Shown here one piece after another: positions 1 to 5,988 of a DNA stretch of 10,427 bases. This stretch comes from Deltaproteobacteria bacterium (lineage in GTDB: Bacteria; Myxococcota_A; UBA9042; DTJE01): contig JAADHL010000220.1 in assembly GCA_013151875.1 (NCBI GenBank), positions 1 to 10,427 on the forward strand, in the 5' to 3' direction. How positions within the stretch are numbered: position 1 is the stretch's first letter; every line of letters starts with the position of its first letter. The position numbers were made by a program, and so were the translations under genes. The notes beneath the pieces were generated by a model, which was given only the letters and a program-made list of their open reading frames with translations, was not told the origin of the DNA and searched no databases.

Positions 1-573
1 GGCGGCATGGCGGCATACGGACTGGGTTTCTTTGATTCGAAGGCTTCGACGCACGCTCCGGTTGCGACCACCGTTCCCGAACCGGTGAAACCGACGCCCG
101 CGCCACAACCGGTGCGGAAAGCCAATCCTGCCCCCGCACCGACGCCCGTGCCCAGGGTCCTGGACATCACCCTTGAAACCGTCCCCGCGGGAGCCGCAGT
201 GGAAATCGGGGGGAAGGTGGTGGGCAAGACACCGATATATCTGACCATGCGCGAAGGCGGGGAAACCAGGACGGTGGTGTTCAAGGCTGATGGGCATCGG
301 GACATTACAGTGTTGCTGGACCCAACCTCGATCGTCCTTTCAGGCAAGAAGGTGCACAGGTATTTTCTGGAAAAGGTCCCGGCGGCAACAAAGAAACCGG
401 TGGTCGAAAAGCATCGGGCCGGGAAGCCGAAAGAGGCCAGGGTCCGGCCGAAGGCCAAAAAGACGGTCCAGGCAAAAAAGACCAAAGTGAAAAAGACCAA
501 AGTGAAAAAGACCAAGGTGAAAAAGACTAGAGTTAAAAAGGCCAAAGCCAGGCCCGTACTCAACTGGGATTAG
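1..573 (+). CDS. PEGA-domain protein with Lys-rich repeat tail (5' partial)
   Basis: The frame is open from the window edge. The first ATG is at base 7, but it has no ribosome binding site, and the first residues (MAAYGLGFF) look like the end of a membrane helix, so the true start is probably outside the window. Counting from that ATG, residues 20-50 are a Pro/Ala-rich linker. Residues about 51-123 form a PEGA domain, with the pattern VPAGAAVEIGGKVVGKTP followed by a second half ending in KADGHRDITVLL. Residues about 125-182 are a Lys/Arg-rich tail containing four copies of a TKVKK-like unit. PEGA domains are small surface or periplasmic beta modules, often placed C-terminal to a membrane helix, for example in myxobacterial Ser/Thr kinases. 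A kinase C-terminus is possible here, but no kinase motif is visible. The gene ends 3 bases before the next ATG, so the two are probably co-transcribed. The specific function is unknown. Confidence 0.75.
   Translation, partial: GGMAAYGLGFFDSKASTHAPVATTVPEPVKPTPAPQPVRKANPAPAPTPVPRVLDITLETVPAGAAVEIGGKVVGKTPIYLTMREGGETRTVVFKADGHRDITVLLDPTSIVLSGKKVHRYFLEKVPAATKKPVVEKHRAGKPKEARVRPKAKKTVQAKKTKVKKTKVKKTKVKKTRVKKAKARPVLNWD
481..540 (+). repeat. Four-copy 15-bp tandem repeat coding for a TKVKK unit
   Basis: Four consecutive 15-base units run at 481-495, 496-510, 511-525 and 526-540. The first two are identical (accaaagtgaaaaag), the third differs by one base, and the fourth is more diverged. A partial fifth unit follows. 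The period is a multiple of three, so copy-number change would keep the frame and only lengthen or shorten the basic tail of the encoded protein. Confidence 0.9.
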
Positions 574-576
574 AAA

Positions 577-948
577 ATGCAACGCTGGATCCTGTTCCTC
601 GTCATTGCGTCTAACCTGTGGGCCGGTACGGTCATGGCTCAGACAAAGGAGGAATTCGAGGCGTTCACGCTGTACAAGACCTCCCAGCAGGACCTCGACG
701 CCGGAAAATACGACGCGGCCATCGAGAAACTGGATAGGGCCTACAAGCTGTTTCCCATGCCCCATATTCTCATCAGGAAGGCGGAGGCCTACTGGAAGAA
801 GGGCGACATGGACACTGCTCTGGACCTGTTCAGGCAGGTTAAGTCCGACGACCCGAAGGTCCTGGCCAAGGTGCAGAAGGCGGTATCTGACATCCTTTAC
901 CAGATGAACCAACCGGTCAGCGTCCAGTTGTCCATCAGGTGGAAGTAA
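577..948 (+). CDS. Secreted TPR-like protein, probable 5' half of a frameshifted TPR-PEGA gene
   Basis: This frame encodes 123 residues. Residues 1-21 form a signal peptide (hydrophobic WILFLVIASNLW core, AxA-like site after VMA). Residues about 28-105 are paired helices of TPR type (DAGKYDAAIEKLDRAYKLFP, then AYWKKGDMDTALDLFRQV). The last residues, QPVSVQLSI, look like the first beta strand of a PEGA domain, but the frame then hits TAA after RWK. The rest of that domain continues in the frame that opens at 939. TPR followed by PEGA and late membrane helices is a usual layout for one envelope protein, so I infer a single gene broken by a one-base shift. The ATG lies 3 bases after the preceding stop and has only a weak GGGA-like binding site, suggesting translational coupling. 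The role may be scaffolding in the periplasm; no enzymatic motif is present. Confidence 0.75.
   Translation: MQRWILFLVIASNLWAGTVMAQTKEEFEAFTLYKTSQQDLDAGKYDAAIEKLDRAYKLFPMPHILIRKAEAYWKKGDMDTALDLFRQVKSDDPKVLAKVQKAVSDILYQMNQPVSVQLSIRWK
930..948 (+). other. Apparent one-base frameshift inside a PEGA domain
   Basis: The upstream frame reads PVSVQLSI-RWK-stop, and the downstream frame reads VEVTVDHLEKC. Joined by a -1 shift near 937-941 they give a continuous PEGA-like strand pattern. The two frames are both open between 891 and 945, so the lost base could lie anywhere there. No slippery heptamer of the X XXY YYZ type is present in this interval, so programmed slippage is unlikely. A real indel or a sequencing or assembly error explains it better. 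Confidence 0.6.
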
Positions 949-1700
949 CCGTCGACCACCTGGAAAAATGCATGACCCCTTGCACGGTCAAGCTGAAACG
1001 AGGCAGGCATCACTTCGAGTACAAAAAGGATGGTTTCACGACCGTTGCCGAGGACAGGATCGTGGGGGGCGGCGGTCTCCTTAGCTTCAGCGCGAAACTT
1101 CAACAGCAGTCTGGAACCGTGGTTTTCGTGACGGATCTGGATTCTTTCGACGGCGTCCTGATACGCATGGACGCCATTGAGATGACGCCGCGGGGGGCCG
1201 CCGGGGTTCCGAACCGATCCGCTCCCATGAAAGTCCGGGCGGGAAGTCATCAGTTCCTGTGCGTCAAGGAGGGACTGCCGCCTTTCATGAGCACCTTCGT
1301 GGTGGCGCCGGACGTCACGGTGGAGGTTTCCTGCCGTCTGAGGCCGCCGTCCACCAGCAACAACCGGACCTGGGCCTGGGTGACCCTCTCCACCGGTCTG
1401 GCCGCTACCGCCGCCGGCGCGGGGCTTGTTGCCTGGTACTACACGGCGGGCAGCAGCAAGCCGTCCAACCCCAACGCAAACGTTGTCTATCAACTCAACC
1501 GCCGCGACTACCACGAGAACTACTATGGCTTTGCGTTGCTGGGACTCGGCGTGGCGACCGCGGGGCTTTCCGCCTACTTCTTCATGGCCGACCAGGACGA
1601 GGACCGGGGCGCAGCGCAGGCGCCGCAAAAGACCCGTTTCAGCTTTGGAATAGCCCCTGCCCCCGGGGGGGCCGTGGCCAGCGGAAATGTCAGGTTCTGA
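939..1700 (+). CDS. PEGA-domain membrane protein, probable 3' half of a frameshifted gene
   Basis: This frame encodes 253 residues from GTG 939; the frame itself is open from 891. Residues 1-33 are the body of a PEGA domain lacking its first strand (EVTVDHLEKCMTPCTVKL, then GRHHFEYKKDGF). Residues about 60-134 are a second, looser PEGA-like domain. Two membrane segments follow at about 145-168 and 195-216, joined by a polar loop. The soluble end carries GIAPAPGGAVASG, a tail style I associate with myxobacterial PEGA proteins. No ribosome binding site precedes GTG 939, and the frame overlaps the upstream gene by 10 bases in the -1 register. It is therefore best read as the continuation of the 577 gene rather than an independent protein. 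Alternatively it could be a truly separate, coupled gene, but the split domain argues against that. Confidence 0.75.
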   Translation: MEVTVDHLEKCMTPCTVKLKRGRHHFEYKKDGFTTVAEDRIVGGGGLLSFSAKLQQQSGTVVFVTDLDSFDGVLIRMDAIEMTPRGAAGVPNRSAPMKVRAGSHQFLCVKEGLPPFMSTFVVAPDVTVEVSCRLRPPSTSNNRTWAWVTLSTGLAATAAGAGLVAWYYTAGSSKPSNPNANVVYQLNRRDYHENYYGFALLGLGVATAGLSAYFFMADQDEDRGAAQAPQKTRFSFGIAPAPGGAVASGNVRF

Positions 1701-1702
1701 CA
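1688..1702 (+). terminator. Small hairpin across the stop codon, possible weak terminator
   Basis: A perfect 6-bp stem (TGTCAG/CTGACA) with a three-base loop includes the TGA stop of the PEGA gene. No T-run follows, so a standard intrinsic terminator is not supported. It is short and could be chance. Confidence 0.2.
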
Positions 1703-1810
1703 GTCTAACCTTCCGTATTTATAAGAAATTTCTGACTGAGCCTGTTCAATAACGACTATGTTGATAGACTGTACCTAGTTTGTAGTCCGATTCTGGAACG
1801 GAGGTTCACT
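1701..1810 (+). promoter_or_regulatory. Leader and probable promoter region of the Rrf2-type regulator
   Basis: This 110-base AT-richer gap must hold the promoter if the regulator is transcribed separately. A weak candidate pair is CTGACT (1732-1737) with TATGTT (1757-1762), 19 bases apart. Around it lie a short inverted repeat CTAT-gttg-ATAG (1756-1767) and GACT/AGTC arms at 1767-1787. These could serve as an autoregulatory operator, as Rrf2 proteins often control their own genes. The repeats do not match the known IscR box. A clear GGAGG ribosome binding site sits at 1800-1804. Confidence 0.3.
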
Positions 1811-2257
1811 TTGAGGATTTCGGCTCGTACCGAATACGCTCTGCTGGCCCTGATGGAACTGGCCACCAGAAAATCAGAGAGGCCTATCCAGAGCAAGCAG
1901 ATCTCGGCCCGCGCGGGGGTGCCCAAGCCGTTTTTGGACCAGTTGCTCCTGGACCTCAGGCGTTCCGGGCTGATACGCAGCATAAGGGGGCCGGGCGGGG
2001 GCTACGTGCTGGCCCGACCACCGGAAGAGATCAGCATCAGGGAGGCCATGGCGGTGGTTGAAGGGACCTCGCTGAGCACCCAGTGCGGAATCAAGTCCGG
2101 CGACGGATCGCCGTGCAGGCTGTTGAATACGTGCGCCCTGATGGAGATCTGGAAGAAAGTGGACAAGGCCATCGACGGCATCCTGTCCAACACCACGCTG
2201 GCCGACCTGTCCGAACGCCAGATCGAATTCAGCTCCGGCCAGATGTACCATATCTGA
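1811..2257 (+). CDS. Rrf2/IscR-family transcriptional regulator with a Cys triad
   Basis: The 148-residue protein matches the Rrf2 family in length and order. It opens with ISARTEYALLALMELA and has a helix-turn-helix at about 27-52 (ISARAGVPKPFLDQLLLDLRR). A glycine-rich wing follows (IRSIRGPGGGYVLARP, about 55-70), then a dimerisation helix. Cysteines at 92, 102 and 108 occupy the place where IscR, NsrR and related proteins ligate an Fe-S cluster; IscR spacing is 92/98/104, so this loop is longer. The TTG start is chosen because GGAGG lies 6 bases upstream and the N-terminus matches the family. Such proteins sense iron-sulphur status, redox state or nitric oxide and act as repressors or activators. 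The target genes are not shown by the sequence. It converges on adk with only 8 bases between the stops, and no isc or suf genes are nearby. Confidence 0.9.
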   Translation: MRISARTEYALLALMELATRKSERPIQSKQISARAGVPKPFLDQLLLDLRRSGLIRSIRGPGGGYVLARPPEEISIREAMAVVEGTSLSTQCGIKSGDGSPCRLLNTCALMEIWKKVDKAIDGILSNTTLADLSERQIEFSSGQMYHI

Positions 2258-2269
2258 CCCGTGCGTCAG
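2254..2269. terminator. Short hairpin between convergent stop codons
   Basis: CTGAC/GTCAG arms (5 bp) flank a 6-base loop, and each arm contains the TGA stop of one of the two convergent genes. There is no T-run on either side. It may act as a weak bidirectional barrier, but part of the pairing follows simply from two facing TGA codons. Confidence 0.2.
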
Positions 2270-2895
2270 CCCTTCAGTACACCAAAGATGAGATCACGGA
2301 TGTTTTCGGGTGTGCCCACGCCCTTGATACGACGCAGCAGGCCTTTTTCCTCATAGAAGGGGATGAGCGGCGAGGTCTTGGCGTGGTATTCGTCAAGGCG
2401 CTGGCGCAGCACTTCCTCGGTGTCGTCGCTGCGCTGAATCAGGCGGTCAGCTATATCCGCCGGCGGCGGGTTGAACTTTATGTGGTAGACATTGCCGGTC
2501 TCGGGGTCGCTCCGTCGCCCGGTGATTCTTTCGACCAGCACCGCGTCGTCCACTTCCAGCAGCAGCACGTGATCCAGGCTGCGCCCGGCCTTTTCCAGCA
2601 TTTTGTCCAGGGCCTTGGCCTGAACCACGGTCCTGGGGAAGCCGTCCAGAAGGAAACCACCCTTGCAATCCGGCTGGGCCAGTCGGTCTTCCACCATCCG
2701 GTTCACCAGGTCGTCCGGCACCAGCTTGCCGGCGTCCGTATAGGATTTGAATTCCTTGCCGAGCGGGCTGTGGTCCCTTATCGCGGCCCTGATGATATCG
2801 CCCGTCGATATCTGCGGTGTCTTGAACTCCTCGATGATCCACCTGGCCTGCGTCCCTTTTCCCGCCCCGGGAGGTCCCAGAAAGATGAGGTCCAT
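2266..2895 (-). CDS. adk: Adenylate kinase
   Basis: The enzyme catalyses ATP + AMP = 2 ADP in the cytoplasm and maintains the adenylate balance. The 209-residue protein is complete. Residues 1-15 hold the P-loop (GPPGAGKGT, 7-15). The AMP-binding part follows, with QISTGDIIRAAI at about 28-39 and FLLDGFPRT at 81-89. The LID begins at ITGRRSDPETGNVYH (about 124-138). The LID lacks the four zinc-binding cysteines found in many adenylate kinases and is shortened after FNPPP, continuing at once to RLIQRSDD, which explains a length slightly below the usual 214-220. ATG 2895 is preceded by AAGGAG at 2903-2908, 7 bases away. The gene lies 73 bases downstream of pelG on the same strand, so it could share the pel transcript, though I cannot exclude its own promoter. 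Its usual neighbours (secY, map, ribosomal protein genes) are absent. Confidence 0.97.
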   Translation of the reverse strand: MDLIFLGPPGAGKGTQARWIIEEFKTPQISTGDIIRAAIRDHSPLGKEFKSYTDAGKLVPDDLVNRMVEDRLAQPDCKGGFLLDGFPRTVVQAKALDKMLEKAGRSLDHVLLLEVDDAVLVERITGRRSDPETGNVYHIKFNPPPADIADRLIQRSDDTEEVLRQRLDEYHAKTSPLIPFYEEKGLLRRIKGVGTPENIRDLIFGVLKG

Positions 2896-2968
2896 GTTCT
2901 TACTCCTTGAAGTGACTCCAAACTACCGGACTGGATCTACACAAGGAAAAACAATCACGCAATGACGA

Positions 2969-4339
2969 TTAACGCAGTGGCTGGCGCATGAAGGTAAGAT
3001 ACTCAAGATTCTTGATGCGTTGGGCCAGCACCACGTATCCGACGACGAGGGTCAGGAGGCAGGAGGCCATGTAGCCGAAGCCCATCGTCCACATCGGCAT
3101 CATCGTCGTAACGAGCGTGAATGCCGTGTTCGACAGCAGAAATACCAGGGACATGAACATGGCGGAGCCGCGAAAGTCGAAATACAGCAGCAGGATGAGC
3201 AGGATCACGAGGCCCGCATGGAAGAAGGCCCCAACGATGGCGACACGGAAAACCGGGGTCATCGCCGGGTCGATCCCCAGCAGCGCCACGATCCAGGGCA
3301 TCAGGATGAACGAACCGAGGGATATGACGCCCTGGTAGATGGTGGCCGTCTTCCACGCGTCCCGCAGCACGTCTATCATCTCTTCCTTGCGTTTCAGAAT
3401 CCTCCCCAGGGGGGCCTTCTGCAGGATGCAACCATAGTAGCTCTTGTACTTCATGTAGAAGTCCGTCTCGATCCTCAGCATGAAGATCGCGATCGTGGGG
3501 ATGATGGTCACGTACGCCAGGAACATGGCTGAATCATAGGGAAAATGCGTGTAGAAGATGCTGTGCACGTGCAGGCCGGACGGGGAGTACCAGAAGATGA
3601 TCTTGTCCACCCATATCGCCGCGTTGTACGCGACTCCGGCGACCACCAGGGAGGGGTACTTCTTGATGTGTCCCAGAAAGGCGAAATTGAATCCGCGTCC
3701 GAACCTGTATTCCGAAAAGATGCGGTACATCAGCAGCACGACCAGGGCCACCTGCCCGATCAGGAACCCTATGGCCAGACCGTCCAGGCCGAACCAGATG
3801 CCCAAGGCCCGCGCGCAAAGGAAACTGGACAGATACCCGATTGCGAACGACAGGACGATGTTCGTGTAGTCCTTGGCCGCCGACAGGAACAGCATCTCGA
3901 TCCAGACCACGCTGACCGTCACGTACAGACCAAGTGCGGCTATCTTGTACAAAAGGTCCAGGTCCGCGAAGTACAGGGCGATCGCCCCGGTCGCGGTCTG
4001 GACGAGGACCGTGACGAAGATGGATCCCACGAACGTGGGCACCACCGCCTCGGGGTTTTTCATGTAGAACTGATCGGACACATAGCGCGTCACGACAAGC
4101 TGGATCGTGCCGGTGGTGATCAGCGAGAAGCAGTATATGTAGACGATGATCACCGTGAAGATGCGGACCTCGAATTCCATCATCGAGGGGAGCACGAACA
4201 CGGCGAGGGCCGCCAGGGCCATGATGGATATGAGCCATGGACCGGAAAAGATCACGGCCGAGTAGGTGTACAGCTTCAACCACTCTGAAAACGTCTTGCG
4301 CGTGGCCATCTCGCGTAGTCTGAAGCCGATGCCAGCCAT
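2969..4339 (-). CDS. pelG: PelG, inner-membrane exopolysaccharide transporter
   Basis: PelG is the polytopic MATE/Wzx-like membrane protein of the Pel complex, thought to move the growing polymer across the inner membrane with PelD and PelE. From ATG 4339 the protein has 456 residues, matching PelG as I know it. It starts MAGIGFRLRE and reaches SGPWLISIMALAAL within 45 residues, the conserved N-terminal signature. About twelve hydrophobic segments follow, including VDKIIFWYSP and the long FFHAGLVILLILLLYFDF. The frame is open upstream to a GTG at 4399, but that would add 20 cysteine- and arginine-rich residues without a binding site, so I reject it. Before ATG 4339 lies an unusual run of eight G, 9 bases from the start, which may serve as the binding site. 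The gene follows pelF by 70 bases. Confidence 0.95.
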   Translation of the reverse strand: MAGIGFRLREMATRKTFSEWLKLYTYSAVIFSGPWLISIMALAALAVFVLPSMMEFEVRIFTVIIVYIYCFSLITTGTIQLVVTRYVSDQFYMKNPEAVVPTFVGSIFVTVLVQTATGAIALYFADLDLLYKIAALGLYVTVSVVWIEMLFLSAAKDYTNIVLSFAIGYLSSFLCARALGIWFGLDGLAIGFLIGQVALVVLLMYRIFSEYRFGRGFNFAFLGHIKKYPSLVVAGVAYNAAIWVDKIIFWYSPSGLHVHSIFYTHFPYDSAMFLAYVTIIPTIAIFMLRIETDFYMKYKSYYGCILQKAPLGRILKRKEEMIDVLRDAWKTATIYQGVISLGSFILMPWIVALLGIDPAMTPVFRVAIVGAFFHAGLVILLILLLYFDFRGSAMFMSLVFLLSNTAFTLVTTMMPMWTMGFGYMASCLLTLVVGYVVLAQRIKNLEYLTFMRQPLR

Positions 4340-4348
4340 TAAAACGCA

Positions 4349-4356
4349 CCCCCCCC
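4349..4356 (-). promoter_or_regulatory. Eight-G homopolymer in the pelG leader
   Basis: On the coding strand eight consecutive G residues lie 9 bases before the pelG ATG, in the position of a Shine-Dalgarno sequence. They are the only strongly SD-like bases there. Long G tracts are prone to slippage, which would alter the spacing from upstream elements. Whether this happens here is not shown. Confidence 0.4.
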
Positions 4357-4409
4357 GATCGAATCCGGGCGCGCAGTGGGCGCGACCCCGACAATCCACA
4401 ATTCAGTCA

Positions 4410-5972
4410 TCACAGGACCCCTTCCATCTGGTCCGATGTATCTTCGTCGGAAGGCCATGCGGCGGACATCTTTTCACCGCCTGAAGGCCTGCCGCCGCAG
4501 TACTGCCTGTAGGCCTCGTGATATGCGTCCAGCATCTGGCTCCTGACGTAGTAGCGTCCAACCCGCTCGCGTCCTGCTTCGCCCATCGCCCGCGCCTTGT
4601 CAGGGTCTTTCAGGATGGCCAGTATCGCCTCGGCCGTCTCTTTGGGGGAGCGGATGTTGGTTATCAGACCGGCCGGTCCCAGGGCCTCGTCCTCTGGCCC
4701 AACGCCGTTCAGCATTTCGGCGCAGGCGCCCACGGTGGTGCTTACAACGGGCACGCCCACCCGCATGGCCTCCAGAAGGACGAATGGCTGCGCCTCGCTG
4801 ATGCTGGTCAGGACCATGCAAGCCAGGCGCGGGTAGTAGTCCCCCATGTCCACCGACCCCGGGAACTTAAAGCGATCCTGAAGCGAGAGCACCTTGACCA
4901 GACGATCACACTCTTCATAGTAGTTTTCGTCCTCGTCGCGCGTTCCCAGAACCATGAATCGCGCTTCCGGCATCTGCTCGGCCACGATCTTGGAGGCGCG
5001 GATGAACGTCTTGACGTCCTTGATGGGTGTGACGCGTCCAACCAGGACGACCAACGGCTCATTGCGACGGACGTCCGTTCGCTCGATGGCCAGCCTGTCA
5101 AAGCGTTCGAGGTCGATTCCGTTGGGGATGATCCCGGTCTTGTCCCTGGGCGCGCCGCCCTGGATCTGCATGGCGCGGTTGCCTTCGTACAGTGTCAGGA
5201 TGCTGGCCGCGTGGTCATAGGCGATCTTGGACAGGACCTCGAACTTGCGCATCCAAAGGCTCTGCAGCGCGCCTACCTGTTTCGTGGGCACGGCGGATTG
5301 CGGCCGCTCGCGGTAGATCCACTGGGCCTGGGTGATCTCGATCATCCGCTCGTTGGTGTAGATGCCGTGCTCGGTGATCATCAACGGGGATCGTGTCCGC
5401 TGCCCGGCCACCACCCCCAGGAGGCCCGCGTAGCCGGTGCACGTGGCGTGGTACAGGGACGCCTCCGGTATGTCGGCATACAGTATCTTGAACAGGGGCA
5501 GCGCCATGAATCGCAGCGTCCAGAAGAAGTCGATGAACGAGAAATGATTGAAATGCTCGGTGTATATCCGCAGGAGGATGTTCCAGAATTCCTTGCCGTG
5601 GAAGATGTCGTATGGGGTCAACGTACCCGGCTGGTCCGGAGCGAAACGCCTCAGCATGGAGTCCACGCCGGACAGGTCGCCCTTTGCCAGGTCCTGGATG
5701 AATGCCTCCAGCTCCCTCCAAGCGGCGCGTCTGCGCCCGAACTTGGGTCCCTGCAGGCCGACCGCCTCCATGAGATGCACCTGTTTGAACTCCAGGACGT
5801 TCTTTGGAAGTTCGTACAAGGGCTTGTCCGTCAACTCGCGCGACACGCCGATATGGACCAGCGAAAAAGAGATGTCGCTGAGGCTGGACAGCAGGTCGTG
5901 GACCCAGGTGGAGACCCCGCCCACTACGAAGGGGTAGGAACCCTCGGTGATCATGCAGACGTCGGTCTTCAA
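4410..5972 (-). CDS. pelF: PelF, cytoplasmic GT4 glycosyltransferase
   Basis: PelF is the polymerising glycosyltransferase of Pel synthesis, a GT-B fold enzyme of family GT4 acting in the cytoplasm with UDP-sugar donors. The 520 residues open with VCMITEGSYPFVVGGVSTWV, the glycine-rich acceptor-side loop. They then carry the PelF-typical segment TEHGIYTNER (200-209). The donor domain contains IPNGIDLERF (282-291), the phosphate-binding VGRVTPIKD (R313, K318) and the EX7E motif (E393 and E401 in SEAQPFVLLEAM). The first 200 residues are longer than in ordinary GT4 enzymes, as is usual for PelF. A polar acidic tail follows residue 492. The start is TTG 5972, with GGAG at 5979-5982, 6 bases away; the next residues match the family start. 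The gene lies 16 bases after pelE and is clearly in the same operon. Confidence 0.96.
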   Translation of the reverse strand: MKTDVCMITEGSYPFVVGGVSTWVHDLLSSLSDISFSLVHIGVSRELTDKPLYELPKNVLEFKQVHLMEAVGLQGPKFGRRRAAWRELEAFIQDLAKGDLSGVDSMLRRFAPDQPGTLTPYDIFHGKEFWNILLRIYTEHFNHFSFIDFFWTLRFMALPLFKILYADIPEASLYHATCTGYAGLLGVVAGQRTRSPLMITEHGIYTNERMIEITQAQWIYRERPQSAVPTKQVGALQSLWMRKFEVLSKIAYDHAASILTLYEGNRAMQIQGGAPRDKTGIIPNGIDLERFDRLAIERTDVRRNEPLVVLVGRVTPIKDVKTFIRASKIVAEQMPEARFMVLGTRDEDENYYEECDRLVKVLSLQDRFKFPGSVDMGDYYPRLACMVLTSISEAQPFVLLEAMRVGVPVVSTTVGACAEMLNGVGPEDEALGPAGLITNIRSPKETAEAILAILKDPDKARAMGEAGRERVGRYYVRSQMLDAYHEAYRQYCGGRPSGGEKMSAAWPSDEDTSDQMEGVL

Positions 5973-5988
5973 CGTTCGCTCCGTGTGC

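Noticed and set aside
891..948. Programmed -1 ribosomal frameshift joining the two PEGA frames
   Set aside because: No slippery heptamer or strong downstream structure is visible; an indel is the simpler explanation.
1756..1787. IscR type 1 operator before the Rrf2 gene
   Set aside because: GACT and AGTC arms exist, but they are 13 bases apart, and the rest of the known consensus is missing. Kept only as a vague operator candidate.
2083..2910. Open frame (275 codons) on the + strand across the Rrf2 gene end and adk
   Set aside because: It overlaps two clear genes, has no binding site or domain and is explained as a GC-rich antisense shadow.
2896..2968. Terminator between pelG and adk
   Set aside because: Only a weak wobble-rich stem before a short T-run can be drawn on the coding strand, which is not enough to call a terminator.
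4340..4399. N-terminal extension of PelG from GTG 4399
   Set aside because: The extra 20 residues are Cys/Arg/Gly-rich, unlike a membrane-protein start, and PelG proteins begin at the MAGIGF residue encoded at 4339.
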